Below, piece after piece: positions 15,654 through 24,194 of a stretch of 64,000 bases of DNA. Made by a program: the position numbers and the translations under genes. The first letter of the stretch is position 1. Every line of letters begins with the position of its first letter. The notes below the pieces were generated by a model. It was not told the origin of the DNA and made no database searches. It saw only the letters and a list, made by a program, of their open reading frames with translations. Origin of the DNA: JASBRS01 sp964496495 (GTDB lineage: Bacteria; Deinococcota; Deinococci; Deinococcales; Trueperaceae); assembly GCA_964496495.1 (NCBI GenBank), contig CAZBZU010000006.1, positions 1 through 64,000 on the forward strand. Direction: 5' to 3'.

Positions 15654-17647
15654 GCGGCCCGAACGAGCCCGGCCCTGAACGGCAGGACCCGCCCAAGGTG
15701 ATGCAACGCACCGAGCGCGTTCGCGTGGGTGGCGGGCCCGGCCACGGGCCGCCCGGCATGGTGGGCCAGAAGGCGCAAAGCTTCGGCCCCTCGCTGCGGC
15801 GGTTGCTGGGCCGCCTGCGCCCGGAGGGTCGCAAGCTGAGCGCGGTGGTGGTTGCCGCCGTGGCCTCGGTCGGACTGACTGCTCTCGGCCCGCGCATCCT
15901 CGGCCACGGCACCGACCTCCTGTTCGCGGGCATCATCGGCGCGCGTCTGCCGGCCGGCATGACCAAGGGGCAGGCCATCGCGGCGGCGCGGGCCGCGGGC
16001 CAGGGCAAGATCGCCGATCTGCTCACCGGCATCGATCTGGTGCCCGGCCGTGGCGTGGACTTCACGGCCCTCGGCCACGTGCTGCTGCTCGCCCTGGCGG
16101 TCTACCTCGTCGCGGCACTGCTGCAGTACCTGCAGGGCTACCTGCTCAACGACGTGGTCCAGGGAACGGTGTACCGCATGCGCGAAGCGGTCGAGGAGAA
16201 GCTCAACCGCCTGCCCCTGCGTTACTTCGACCGGCAACCGCGCGGCGAGCTGCTCAGCCGCGTCACCAACGACATCGACAACATCTCGCAGAGCCTGCAG
16301 CAGACCCTGAGCCAGGTCCTCACTGCGGTCTTCACGGTGCTCTTCGTGCTGGCGATGATGCTGTCCATCTCCCCGGTGTTGTCCCTGGTCGCGCTGGTGA
16401 GCATCCCGCTGACCATGGTGGTGGCGAGCCTCGTCATGCGCCGCTCCGGCAAGCAGTTCATCGCCCAGTGGCGCCGCACCGGCACGCTCAACGCCACGGT
16501 CGAGGAGGCCTACACCGGCCACGCCCTGGTCAAGGTGTTCGGCCGCCAGCGCGACGTGCAGGCGTCGTTCGAGGAGGAGAACGAGGCGCTGTACCAGGCG
16601 AGCTACCGGGCGCAGTTCCTGTCCGGCCTGATCATGCCGGTCACCAGGCTCATCGGCAACCTCAACTACGCCGCCATCGCGGTGCTCGGCGGGCTCCGGG
16701 TGGCGAGCGGCACCATCTCGCTGGGAGACGTGCAGGCCTTCATCCAGTACAGTCGGCGCTTCACCCAGCCGGTCACGCAGCTCGCCTCCATGGTCAACCT
16801 GCTGCAGTCCGGCGTCGCCTCCGCCGAGCGCGTGTTCGAGCTGCTCGACGCCGAGGAGCAGATCCCCGAGGTAGCGGCCGCCACGCTCCCCGAGCAGCCG
16901 CGCGGGCGTGTCGCGCTCGAGCACGTGCAGTTCCGCTACGAGCCTGACCGTCCCCTCATCGCCGATCTCTCGCTCGTCGCCGAGCCGGGGCAGACGGTCG
17001 CCATCGTCGGCCCCACCGGCGCCGGCAAGACCACCCTGGTCAACCTGATCATGCGCTTCTACGAGCTCGACGGCGGGCGCATCACGCTGGACGGCATCGA
17101 CATCACCGAGGTGCCGCGTGACGCGCTGCGTTCGCGCATCGGCATGGTGCTGCAGGACACCTGGCTGTTCCGCGGCAGCATCCGCGACAACATCGCCTAC
17201 GGCCGTCCGGGCGCGAGCGAGGAGGAGATCATCGCGGCCGCGCGCGCTGCCTTCGTGGACCGCTTCGCTCACAGCCTGCCGGAAGGCTACGACACCGTCA
17301 TCGACGACGAGGGCGGCACCGTCAGCGCCGGCGAGAAGCAGCTCATCACCATCGCTCGAGCCTTCCTCGCCGATCCGCCACTGCTGGTCCTCGACGAGGC
17401 CACCAGCTCCGTCGATACGCGCACCGAGATCCTGGTGCAGGAAGCGATGGAGGCCTTGCGAGGCAACCGCACCAGCTTCGTGATCGCCCACCGGCTGTCG
17501 ACCATCCGCAACGCCGACGTCATCCTGGTGATGGAGAACGGACGCATCGTCGAGCAGGGCACGCACGAAGCGCTCGTCGCAGAGGGCGGCGCCTATGCCG
17601 AACTCTACCGGGCGCAGTTCGAAGGCAGGGAGGAGATGGCCGCCTGA
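15650..17647 (+). CDS. ABC exporter half-transporter, catalytic NBD
   Basis: 665 aa with an extra ~60-residue charged N-terminus (QRTERVRVGGGPGHGPPGM), then six membrane segments and an ATPase domain. Walker A GPTGAGKTT is near 454. Walker B LLVLDEATSSVD keeps the catalytic Glu and the H-loop is intact (IAHRLSTI). The signature motif is altered to SAGEK. This complements the defects in the upstream partner, as expected for an asymmetric heterodimer with one active ATP site. An insertion between TM1 and TM2 (residues ~85-135) is longer than usual. Confidence 0.93.
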   Translation: MSGPNEPGPERQDPPKVMQRTERVRVGGGPGHGPPGMVGQKAQSFGPSLRRLLGRLRPEGRKLSAVVVAAVASVGLTALGPRILGHGTDLLFAGIIGARLPAGMTKGQAIAAARAAGQGKIADLLTGIDLVPGRGVDFTALGHVLLLALAVYLVAALLQYLQGYLLNDVVQGTVYRMREAVEEKLNRLPLRYFDRQPRGELLSRVTNDIDNISQSLQQTLSQVLTAVFTVLFVLAMMLSISPVLSLVALVSIPLTMVVASLVMRRSGKQFIAQWRRTGTLNATVEEAYTGHALVKVFGRQRDVQASFEEENEALYQASYRAQFLSGLIMPVTRLIGNLNYAAIAVLGGLRVASGTISLGDVQAFIQYSRRFTQPVTQLASMVNLLQSGVASAERVFELLDAEEQIPEVAAATLPEQPRGRVALEHVQFRYEPDRPLIADLSLVAEPGQTVAIVGPTGAGKTTLVNLIMRFYELDGGRITLDGIDITEVPRDALRSRIGMVLQDTWLFRGSIRDNIAYGRPGASEEEIIAAARAAFVDRFAHSLPEGYDTVIDDEGGTVSAGEKQLITIARAFLADPPLLVLDEATSSVDTRTEILVQEAMEALRGNRTSFVIAHRLSTIRNADVILVMENGRIVEQGTHEALVAEGGAYAELYRAQFEGREEMAA

Positions 17648-17687
17648 GGGCGGCGCGCCATCCTCGCCACAGCGCCGCAAGCCGGGC

Positions 17688-17706
17688 GGCGGCGGCGACC
17701 GCCGCC
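17688..17706 (+). terminator. GC hairpin between convergent genes
   Basis: GGCGGCGG (17688-17695), a 3-nt loop, CCGCCGCC (17699-17706). It lies between the ABC operon and the convergent dedA gene and touches the dedA stop codon. There is no T-run, so termination would have to rely on the stem alone. Confidence 0.4.
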
Positions 17707-18302
17707 TACGAGCGCAGGTGCCGCACCACGTGCCACGCCACCGCCAGCACGACGACCGCCACCAGCGCCGCGTCGAAGCGATGAAAGTAGCCCCCGAGCG
17801 TGTCCCAGTGGTCGCCCAGCACGCGCCCGACCCACGCCAGCGCGAGCGACCACACGAACGAGCCGATGAAGGTGTAGAGGTTGAAGCGCACCAGGTTCAT
17901 GCGGGACACGCCGCCCGGGAAGGCGATGAACGTTCGCACCACCGGTAGCAGGCGCCCCACCAGGATGGTGATGTCCCCGTGCCGCGCGAACCAGCGGTCG
18001 GCCGCATCGATGTCGCGATGGGAGATGAGCAGGTACTTGCCGTAGCGCTCCACCAGCGGCCGGCCCCCCCACGCGCCCACGCCGTAGGCCGCCATGGAGC
18101 CCACCACCGAGCCCAGTGCGCCTGCCAGCGCCACCCACCAGATGTCGAAACGGCCCGTGGACACCAGGAACCCCGAGAACGGCAGGATCACCTCCGACGG
18201 GATGGGGATGCAGGCGCTCTCGATCGCCATGAGCGCCCCGACGCCCACGTACCCGAGGCTGGAGATGGTGTTGGTGATGAAGGCTGCCAGGTGTCCGAGC
18301 AT
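17706..18302 (-). CDS. DedA family membrane protein
   Basis: A 198-aa VTT-domain protein. Diagnostic segments are ESACIPIPSEVILPFSGFL near residues 25-43, and GRLLPVVRTFIAFPGGVSRM, containing the conserved Arg and Gly of the re-entrant loop. DedA proteins sit in the plasma membrane and are linked to undecaprenyl-phosphate or phospholipid flipping and to pH and drug tolerance. The start ATG 18302 begins MLGHLAAFITNTISSLGYVG; longer in-frame extensions are low-complexity. Confidence 0.92.
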   Translation of the reverse strand: MLGHLAAFITNTISSLGYVGVGALMAIESACIPIPSEVILPFSGFLVSTGRFDIWWVALAGALGSVVGSMAAYGVGAWGGRPLVERYGKYLLISHRDIDAADRWFARHGDITILVGRLLPVVRTFIAFPGGVSRMNLVRFNLYTFIGSFVWSLALAWVGRVLGDHWDTLGGYFHRFDAALVAVVVLAVAWHVVRHLRS

Positions 18303-18653
18303 GGCTATGCGCCGCGGCGCTCCTCCCGTTCGTCGTCGCCCGCGACCGCAGCGATCCTGCGGGTCCGCCAGCGACAATACGTTGCCCACGCTTGCGCGCG
18401 CCAGCTCCCCGTCGCGCTGCGCAGAGACCGGCGCCGACCCGGCCCCCGCCGCTCGGGGAAGGGTCCGCACAGGCGAGTAGAATACCCGAACGGCGGGAGA
18501 CGACTCGCGCGCGCAGACGCCCGTGGCTGCAGGCCCCCCGATCGCCAGCCGGGGCAGGCGGACGCAGCGGCGTGAGGCCGTCGCGACGCCATGCCTCGGA
18601 GCGACCGCTGCGGCACCGACGCACCCGACCACCGCACACGAGAGGACGTGAGG
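18303..18653 (+). other. Divergent intergenic region, 351 bp
   Basis: Between dedA (leftward) and the amidase gene (rightward). It holds a TAGAAT hexamer at about 18477-18482 that could be a -10 for the amidase, but I see no matching -35. Several short ORFs here are GC-bias shadows. No RNA gene is evident. Confidence 0.5.
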
Positions 18654-20162
18654 ATGGACCTTCAGGAGGCATCGATCGAGACGCTCCAGGCGTGGATGGA
18701 TCGCGGCGAAGCCAGCGCCGTCGAGATCGTCGAAGCGTATCTGCAGCGCATCGCGGCTCTGGATCGCGACGGTCCGGCGCTGCGGTCTGTGATCGAGACC
18801 AACCCGGACGCCGTCCGGCTGGCGTCAAGGCTCGACCGCGAGCGGGCCGAACGCGGAGCTCGCGGGCCGCTGCACGGCATCCCGGTGCTCTTGAAGGACA
18901 ACATCGATACCGGCGACGCCATGGCGACCACCGCGGGCTCGCTGGCGCTCGAGGGCAACCTGGCACCCGAGGACGCCTTCCTGGTAGCGCGACTCCGCGC
19001 CGCCGGAGCCGTGATCCTGGGCAAGGCCAACATGAGCGAGTGGGCCTACTTCCGTAGCACGCGCGGCTGTAGCGGGTGGAGCAGCCGTGGTGGTCAGGTT
19101 CGCAACCCCTACGTGCTCGACCGCAACCCGTGCGGCTCGAGCTCGGGGTCGGCCGTCGCGGTGGCCGCCAACCTCACGGCGGTGGCCGTCGGCACCGAGA
19201 CGGACGGCTCGATAAGCTGCCCCGCGGCCGTGAACGGCATCGTCGGGCTCAAGCCGACCGTCGGTCTGGTGAGTCGCAGCGGCATCATCCCCGTCTCGGC
19301 GTCGCAGGACACGGCCGGCCCCATGGCGCGCACGGTCGCCGACACCGCCACCCTGCTGACCGCCATGGTCGGGCCGGACCCGCGCGACCCGGCCACCGGC
19401 ACCGCCTCCGCGGCAGCGAAGGACTACCGCGCATTCCTGCGGCCCGATGCCCTGAAGGGCGCGCGCCTGGGCATCGACCGCTCCGCGTTCGGCAGCCACG
19501 AGGGCGCGGACGCCGTGGCCGAGGCCGCGCTCATCACCCTTCGAGAGCTGGGGGCCGAGCTGATCGACGAGGTGGATCTGAGCGCCGTGGGGACCGTCGC
19601 CGAGGAGGAGATGCTGGTGTTCATGGTCGAGCTGAAGGCCGGGCTCGATGCCTACCTCGCCGAGCACCCGGCGGCCGGCGTTAGGTCGCTCGCGGACGTC
19701 ATCGCCTTCAACGAGGCGCATCGCGACGAGGTGATGCCGTACTTCGGCCAGGAGCTGCTGGTGATGTCGCAGGCCAAGGGTGACCTCACCGACGAGGCGT
19801 ACCTCGCCGCCCGCGCTACCTGCCTGCGGAGGGCGCGCGACGAGGGGATCGACAAGGCCTTGCGCGATCACCGGCTGGACGCCATCGTGGCACCGACCAC
19901 GGCCCCGGCCTGGGTCACCGACCCGATCGACGGCGACCGCATCCTGGGGCTGAGCGCGGGCCCCGCCGCGATCGCCGGCTACCCGCACCTGACGGTGCCT
20001 GCAGGCTTCGTCCACGGGCTCCCGATCGGACTGTCGCTGTACAGCGGGGCGTTCAGGGAGGGGCGGCTGCTGGCCTACGGCCATGCCTTCGAGGTGGCCA
20101 CCGCCGTGCGACGCCCACCGACGTTCAGGCAGAGCCTGGAGCAGCCGCTCACAGCGGCCTGA
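18654..20162 (+). CDS. Amidase (amidase-signature family)
   Basis: A 502-aa Ser-cisSer-Lys hydrolase. The catalytic Lys is K81 (VLLKDNIDTGD), the bridging Ser is S162 in CGSSSGS and the nucleophile is S186 in GTETDGSISCP. The 24-residue S-S spacing is the same as in FAAH. The downstream GIVGLKPTVGLVSRSG is also diagnostic. There is no signal peptide, so it is cytosolic. It cleaves a carbon-nitrogen amide bond; the substrate is not predictable, and no GatB or GatC lies nearby, so it is not the tRNA amidotransferase subunit. ATG 18654 follows GAGGACGTGAGG. Confidence 0.93.
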   Translation: MDLQEASIETLQAWMDRGEASAVEIVEAYLQRIAALDRDGPALRSVIETNPDAVRLASRLDRERAERGARGPLHGIPVLLKDNIDTGDAMATTAGSLALEGNLAPEDAFLVARLRAAGAVILGKANMSEWAYFRSTRGCSGWSSRGGQVRNPYVLDRNPCGSSSGSAVAVAANLTAVAVGTETDGSISCPAAVNGIVGLKPTVGLVSRSGIIPVSASQDTAGPMARTVADTATLLTAMVGPDPRDPATGTASAAAKDYRAFLRPDALKGARLGIDRSAFGSHEGADAVAEAALITLRELGAELIDEVDLSAVGTVAEEEMLVFMVELKAGLDAYLAEHPAAGVRSLADVIAFNEAHRDEVMPYFGQELLVMSQAKGDLTDEAYLAARATCLRRARDEGIDKALRDHRLDAIVAPTTAPAWVTDPIDGDRILGLSAGPAAIAGYPHLTVPAGFVHGLPIGLSLYSGAFREGRLLAYGHAFEVATAVRRPPTFRQSLEQPLTAA

Positions 20163-20311
20163 CCCACGGCCGAGCGACGGCGCCGATCCGCCTCCGGGGC
20201 ATCGGCAAGCGCTCGACGGCGGGAGTCACCGGCCTTCCGCTCGGTGTCCCGCCGGCGCCTGCCCGGTAGCCTGACGAATGTCCCTGGGAGGCGCGGGGGG
20301 CCGGGGAGAGC

Positions 20312-22051
20312 ATGGGGGAGCTGCGCTTCGCGCCGGCGTGGAAGGGAGCCATGCCGCGGCCTACGCACGCTCGCACCGACGTCCAGACCGCTCCCCACCA
20401 ACCTCAGGCCACCAACCGCATCGTGGGGTCCGGCCGCTGGTGGGCATTGGCAGCGGTGCTGCTGGCGATGTTCTTCGCCGCGCTCGACCAGACGGTGGTG
20501 GCCACCGCCTTGCCGGTGATCGTCGCCGATCTCAACGGGCTGGCCGTCTACACCTGGGTGTTCACCGCCTACATGATGGCGTCCGCCATCACCGTTCCCA
20601 TCTACGGCAAGCTCTCCGACGTCTACGGACGCAAACCGTTCTATCTGGTAGGCCTCGGCCTGTTCATCCTCGGCTCCGCCTTGAGCGGCCAGGCACACAC
20701 CATGATGGAGCTCATCCTGGCACGGGCATTGCAGGGGGTCGGCGGCGGCGGGCTGCTGAGCATGCCCCGCGCCACCATCGGCGACATCTTCAACCCGCGC
20801 GATCGCGGCCGCTGGATGGGCGCGATGTCGGGCGTGTTCGGCGTGGCCAGCATCATCGGTCCCACCTTCGGCGGCTGGATCACCGACCAGCTGGGCTGGC
20901 GCTGGGTGTTCTACGTCAACCTCCCGGTGGCCGCGCTGGTGCTCGTCGCCGTGCTCGCCACGCTTCCACGCGTGCGGGCGGCGCCGAGCGCGACCGTCGA
21001 CTGGCAGGGGGCGGTGTGGATGGCGGCGGGGCTGGTGCCGCTGCTCCTGGGCTTCACCTGGGCCGGCGGCCGCTACCCTTGGGGCAGCCTGCAAACGCTG
21101 GCGCTGTTCGCCTCCGCGGTGCTGTTCCTGACGGTCTTCGTTCGCCACGAACGACGAGCCCGTGAGCCACTCCTCGACCCTCGGCTGTTCGCCGCGCCGG
21201 TGTTCACCGTCGCCAGCCTGGTGGCGTTGTTCGTCAGCATGGCGATGTTCGGCGGCCTGATGTTCCTGCCGCTCTACGTGCAGGGAGTCCTGGGCGCATC
21301 GGCCCAGGCATCCGGCATCATCCTCACGCCGATGATGCTCGGCTTCGCCGGCGGCAGTGTGGCCGGGGGCGTGCTGATGAGCCGCACGGGGCGCTACCGC
21401 GCTCTGGCCATCGCCGCTGCCGCCCTGAGCGTCGCCGGCATGCTGCTATTCAACACCCTGGGCGCGAGCACGCCGCAACCGGTGGTGGTGCGCGACATGG
21501 TGGTCGCCGGGATCGGCATCGGCGCGCTCATGCCGCTCCTCAACGTGGTGGTGCAGAGCGCCTTCCCCTACCGCATCATGGGCGTGGTCAACGCCACCCA
21601 GCAGTTCGTGCGGTCGCTCGGCGGGGTCATCATCGCACCCATCCTGGGCACGGTGCTGGCGAGCAGCTTCCAGGTCCACTTCCAGCGGAGCCTGCCGCTG
21701 GCGTTGCGGCTGGCGCTGCGCCTGCTGCCGCCCGAGCAGCGGGCCGTCCTGAGCGACCCTCAGGGCCTCATCAGCGCGCAAGCCCAGCAGGCCATCCGCA
21801 CAGCCTTCGCGCGTTTCGGCGACCAGGGCGACACGCTCTACCAGCAGTTCCTGCACGCCCTGCGAACCGGCCTCGACGCCGGTATGGACCGCGTCTTCCA
21901 GGTCGGCCTGGTCGTGGCGGGTCTGGCGCTGCTGGCGACGCTGTTCCTACCCGAGATCCGGCTTAAGCGCGACGAGTTCTACGCCGAGGAGGAGGCGGCC
22001 GACGCCGGCGACACGGCTCGGTCAGGCCCGCGGGGGGAGCGGCAGCCGTGA
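20312..22051 (+). CDS. DHA2-type MFS multidrug transporter
   Basis: 579 aa with about 14 membrane helices. The motif LDQTVVATALPVIVADL in TM1 and the motif-A loop GKLSDVYGRKPFYLVGLG mark EmrB/QacA-type drug:H+ antiporters. A hydrophilic insertion near residues 440-520, between the last helices, is typical of the 14-TM group. The start is ATG 20312 (GGGGAGAG upstream); ATG 20351 with AAGGGAG is an equally fair alternative. A TAGCCT hexamer just upstream may be the -10. No regulator lies adjacent on this strand. Confidence 0.9.
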   Translation: MGELRFAPAWKGAMPRPTHARTDVQTAPHQPQATNRIVGSGRWWALAAVLLAMFFAALDQTVVATALPVIVADLNGLAVYTWVFTAYMMASAITVPIYGKLSDVYGRKPFYLVGLGLFILGSALSGQAHTMMELILARALQGVGGGGLLSMPRATIGDIFNPRDRGRWMGAMSGVFGVASIIGPTFGGWITDQLGWRWVFYVNLPVAALVLVAVLATLPRVRAAPSATVDWQGAVWMAAGLVPLLLGFTWAGGRYPWGSLQTLALFASAVLFLTVFVRHERRAREPLLDPRLFAAPVFTVASLVALFVSMAMFGGLMFLPLYVQGVLGASAQASGIILTPMMLGFAGGSVAGGVLMSRTGRYRALAIAAAALSVAGMLLFNTLGASTPQPVVVRDMVVAGIGIGALMPLLNVVVQSAFPYRIMGVVNATQQFVRSLGGVIIAPILGTVLASSFQVHFQRSLPLALRLALRLLPPEQRAVLSDPQGLISAQAQQAIRTAFARFGDQGDTLYQQFLHALRTGLDAGMDRVFQVGLVVAGLALLATLFLPEIRLKRDEFYAEEEAADAGDTARSGPRGERQP

Positions 22052-22217
22052 GCGACCCCCACCGGACGGTGGCGCCCGAGCGACTCAGAGGGCTGGAGCG
22101 AGCCGGCCGATCCAGGTCGACGAGCCGTTGCCGGTCCGCCGCGGTTGCGCGCGCCGAGCGCCAACCGCCTGCCGGGTGCCGGCTATGCTAGCGCCACCGC
22201 GGGGGCAGGGAGGGCCG

Positions 22218-22796
22218 ATGAGCAAGTCCCGGTTGGAGACCTTCAGCGACGGCGTGATCGCCATCCTCATCACCATCATGGTGCTGGAGCTGACGGTCCC
22301 GCACGACGCGACCTGGCCGGCGCTCGGCGCCGAGCTGCCCGCTCTCCTGACCTACCTGCTCAGCTTCGTCTACCTCGCCATCTACTGGAACAACCACCAC
22401 CATATGCTTCACGCCATCGAGCGCATCGACGGCAGCGTGCTGTGGGCGAACCTGCACCTGTTGTTCTGGCTCTCGCTGGTGCCGTTCGTGACCGCTTGGA
22501 TGGGCCAGAACCACTTCCGCGCGGCGCCCACGACGGCCTACGGGGCGGTGCTGCTGCTCGCTGCCATCGCCTACTACCTGCTGCAGCAGCGGCTGATCGT
22601 CGCCAACGGGCCGGACTCCCGCCTCCGCCGCGCCCTGGGGCCCGATCTCAAGGGCCGGGCCTCCCCGCTGCTCTACCTGACGGCGATCGTCTCGGCGCTG
22701 CTCGGGGCGCGTTGGCCTGCCTACGCCATCTACGTGGCCGTCGCGCTCATGTGGGTGGTGCCGGACCGCCGCATCGAGTCGACCCTGGCCGACTAG
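22218..22796 (+). CDS. TMEM175-like potassium channel protein
   Basis: 192 aa, six hydrophobic segments. It begins SKSRLETFSDGVIAILITIMVLEL, containing the FSDGV/A signature of the TMEM175 (DUF1211) family, and continues with YLAIYWNNHHHML. Bacterial members form K+ leak channels in the plasma membrane. The start at 22218 is set by an AGGGAGGG ribosome site. Upstream lies TATGCT (22184-22189), a plausible -10. Its stop codon overlaps the convergent arsM stop by a few bases. Confidence 0.88.
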   Translation: MSKSRLETFSDGVIAILITIMVLELTVPHDATWPALGAELPALLTYLLSFVYLAIYWNNHHHMLHAIERIDGSVLWANLHLLFWLSLVPFVTAWMGQNHFRAAPTTAYGAVLLLAAIAYYLLQQRLIVANGPDSRLRRALGPDLKGRASPLLYLTAIVSALLGARWPAYAIYVAVALMWVVPDRRIESTLAD

Positions 22797-23494
22797 GGCA
22801 CGCCGGCCGCCCGCACCGCCGGCCGTGTGGCGCGCACCACAGCGCTGTAGGTATCCCGCGCCAGCTCCTCGCCGGCGGCGGGTTCGACGCGGATGTCGCT
22901 GAAGCCGGCGCGCTCCAGATAGCCGCGGTAGCGCTGCGCCGTCTCGGCCCCGTCCACGCACGCGCACCAGCCCTCGCGACTCGCCGGTTCCTGGCGCTCG
23001 ACCCGGCGCAGGACGTCGCTGATGGCCAGCCGGCCGCCGGGCCGAAGCACGCGGAAGGCCTCGCCGAAGACCGCGCTCTTGTCGGCCGACAGGTTGACCA
23101 CGCAGTTCGACAGCACCACGTCGACGCTGGCGTCGGGTAGCGGCACGGCCTCGATGATGCCCTCGACGAAGCGCACGTTGCGGATCCCGAGCCGCTGCGC
23201 CCCCTCCCGAGCCCGCTCCAGCATGGCCGGCGTCATGTCGACGCCCGTCACCCGGCCCTCCCGGCCGACGGCGCGCGCTGCCCGGAAAGCGTCCAGCCCG
23301 GCACCGCTGCCGAGGTCGAGCACGTGCTCTCCGGGGCGCAGCTCGGCGAACAGGGTCGGCTCGCCGCAACCGTACGAGGGGACGCCCTCGACCTGGACCG
23401 TGGCAACCGAGATGTCGCCGCAACACCCCTGGGAGCCCTTCAGTCGCTCGCTGTAGTAGCGCTTGACGTCATCACGCAGCTCCAGGTTCGTCAT
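22793..23494 (-). CDS. arsM: Arsenite S-adenosylmethionine methyltransferase
   Basis: 233 aa. The SAM-binding motif is VLDLGSGAGLD (58-68). The three cysteines expected in ArsM are in context: C43 (YGCG), C131 (SNCVVNLS) and C179 (ACVDGA). Extra cysteines C24/C25 lie near the N-terminus. ArsM methylates As(III) to mono-, di- and trimethyl species in the cytosol. It follows arsR by one base in the same operon, downstream of a redox protein and arsP, which fits production and export of methylated arsenic. Confidence 0.9.
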   Translation of the reverse strand: MTNLELRDDVKRYYSERLKGSQGCCGDISVATVQVEGVPSYGCGEPTLFAELRPGEHVLDLGSGAGLDAFRAARAVGREGRVTGVDMTPAMLERAREGAQRLGIRNVRFVEGIIEAVPLPDASVDVVLSNCVVNLSADKSAVFGEAFRVLRPGGRLAISDVLRRVERQEPASREGWCACVDGAETAQRYRGYLERAGFSDIRVEPAAGEELARDTYSAVVRATRPAVRAAGVP

Positions 23495-23495
23495 G

Positions 23496-23831
23496 TCATG
23501 CCTCCTGCAAGAGTCGGGGCGCCGGCGTCCGCAGCCGGGTCAGCTCACGCACGACCGCATCCAGGGCTGCCTTCTCGAGCTGGTAGTAGACCCAACGACC
23601 CCGCTTCTCAGAGCGCACCAGGCCGGCCGCCACGAGCTGGTGCATGTGGTGGCTCACCGTCGGCTGTGAGAGCTGCAGCACGCCCTCAAGGTCGCAGGCA
23701 CAGACGCCGTCGGCGCGGCTGCAACACTCGGGGGCGGGGTCGCTCAGAAACGCGACGATCCGAAAACGCGCCGGATCCGCCAGGGCCTTCAGGCGAGCGC
23801 TCAGCTCGGGCTTGCCAGCATGCAGCGCCAT
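23496..23831 (-). CDS. arsR: ArsR family arsenic-responsive repressor
   Basis: 111 aa. The winged helix is LQLSQPTVSHHMHQLVAAGLVRSEKRGRWVYYQL. Cysteines C36, C37, C44 and C46 (CACDL) lie at the start of the DNA-binding helix where As(III) binds in ArsR proteins. ATG 23831 lies exactly 6 nt after a -10 (TACTGT) with TTGACA 17 nt further up, so its mRNA should be leaderless. It sits between a thioredoxin-fold gene and arsM, and probably autoregulates through the inverted repeat overlapping the -10. Confidence 0.92.
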   Translation of the reverse strand: MALHAGKPELSARLKALADPARFRIVAFLSDPAPECCSRADGVCACDLEGVLQLSQPTVSHHMHQLVAAGLVRSEKRGRWVYYQLEKAALDAVVRELTRLRTPAPRLLQEA

Positions 23832-23833
23832 AC

Positions 23834-23849
23834 ATCGACAGTAGTCGAT
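23834..23849 (-). promoter_or_regulatory. ArsR operator (island 1)
   Basis: A perfect inverted repeat, ATCGAC-AGTA-GTCGAT, covering the -10 of the arsR promoter. A bound ArsR dimer would block RNA polymerase directly. Confidence 0.6.
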
Positions 23850-23866
23850 ACATCGATCATTGTCAA
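23838..23866 (-). promoter_or_regulatory. Leaderless arsR promoter (island 1)
   Basis: On the minus strand: TTGACA (23866-23861), a 17-nt spacer, TACTGT (23843-23838), then 6 nt to ATG 23831. The transcription start should coincide with the start codon. Confidence 0.75.
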
Positions 23867-23917
23867 TACGTAGGGCGACCTGGGAGCATGCGCCCTCGGC
23901 CGCGCCCGCAGCGGCCG

Positions 23918-24154
23918 CTACGGAGCTTGCAGGAGTCTTTCCAGCTGATGCGGCGTAGCGACCCGGCCCGACAGAACCACCTGGTCGTCGACGACCAGCG
24001 CGGGCGTGGACCCGACGCCGTACGCCAGGATGGCCGCGACGTCCGTGACCTTCTCGACGCTGGCATCGATGCCGGAGGAGGCGAGGGCCAGGCGTACATT
24101 GGCCTCCAGCCGCTGGCAGTTCGGGCAACCGGAGCCCAGGACCTTGATCGTCAT
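23918..24154 (-). CDS. Thioredoxin-fold redox-disulfide protein, TM0996-like
   Basis: 78 aa beginning MTIKVLGSGCPNCQRLEANV, with the active-site pair C10/C13 (CPNC). The family (TM0996/MTH895 'redox-active disulfide protein 2') often accompanies ArsP/YraQ permeases. Here it lies between arsP and arsR on the same strand. The cis-proline segment STPALVVDDQVVLSG is conserved. A role in delivering or reducing arsenicals for the permease is plausible from context but unproven. The start at 24154 is preferred to a longer ORF because the family starts at this Met. Confidence 0.85.
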   Translation of the reverse strand: MTIKVLGSGCPNCQRLEANVRLALASSGIDASVEKVTDVAAILAYGVGSTPALVVDDQVVLSGRVATPHQLERLLQAP

Positions 24155-24194
24155 GACTGTCACGCTCCCAATCTGGAATTGCGCCGCGAAGGCG

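Noticed and set aside
20278..21165. Frame starting 5 nt after TAGCCT upstream of the MFS gene
   Set aside because: The start fits the leaderless geometry, but the product is low-complexity and overlaps the MFS gene out of frame; TAGCCT is better read as the MFS -10.
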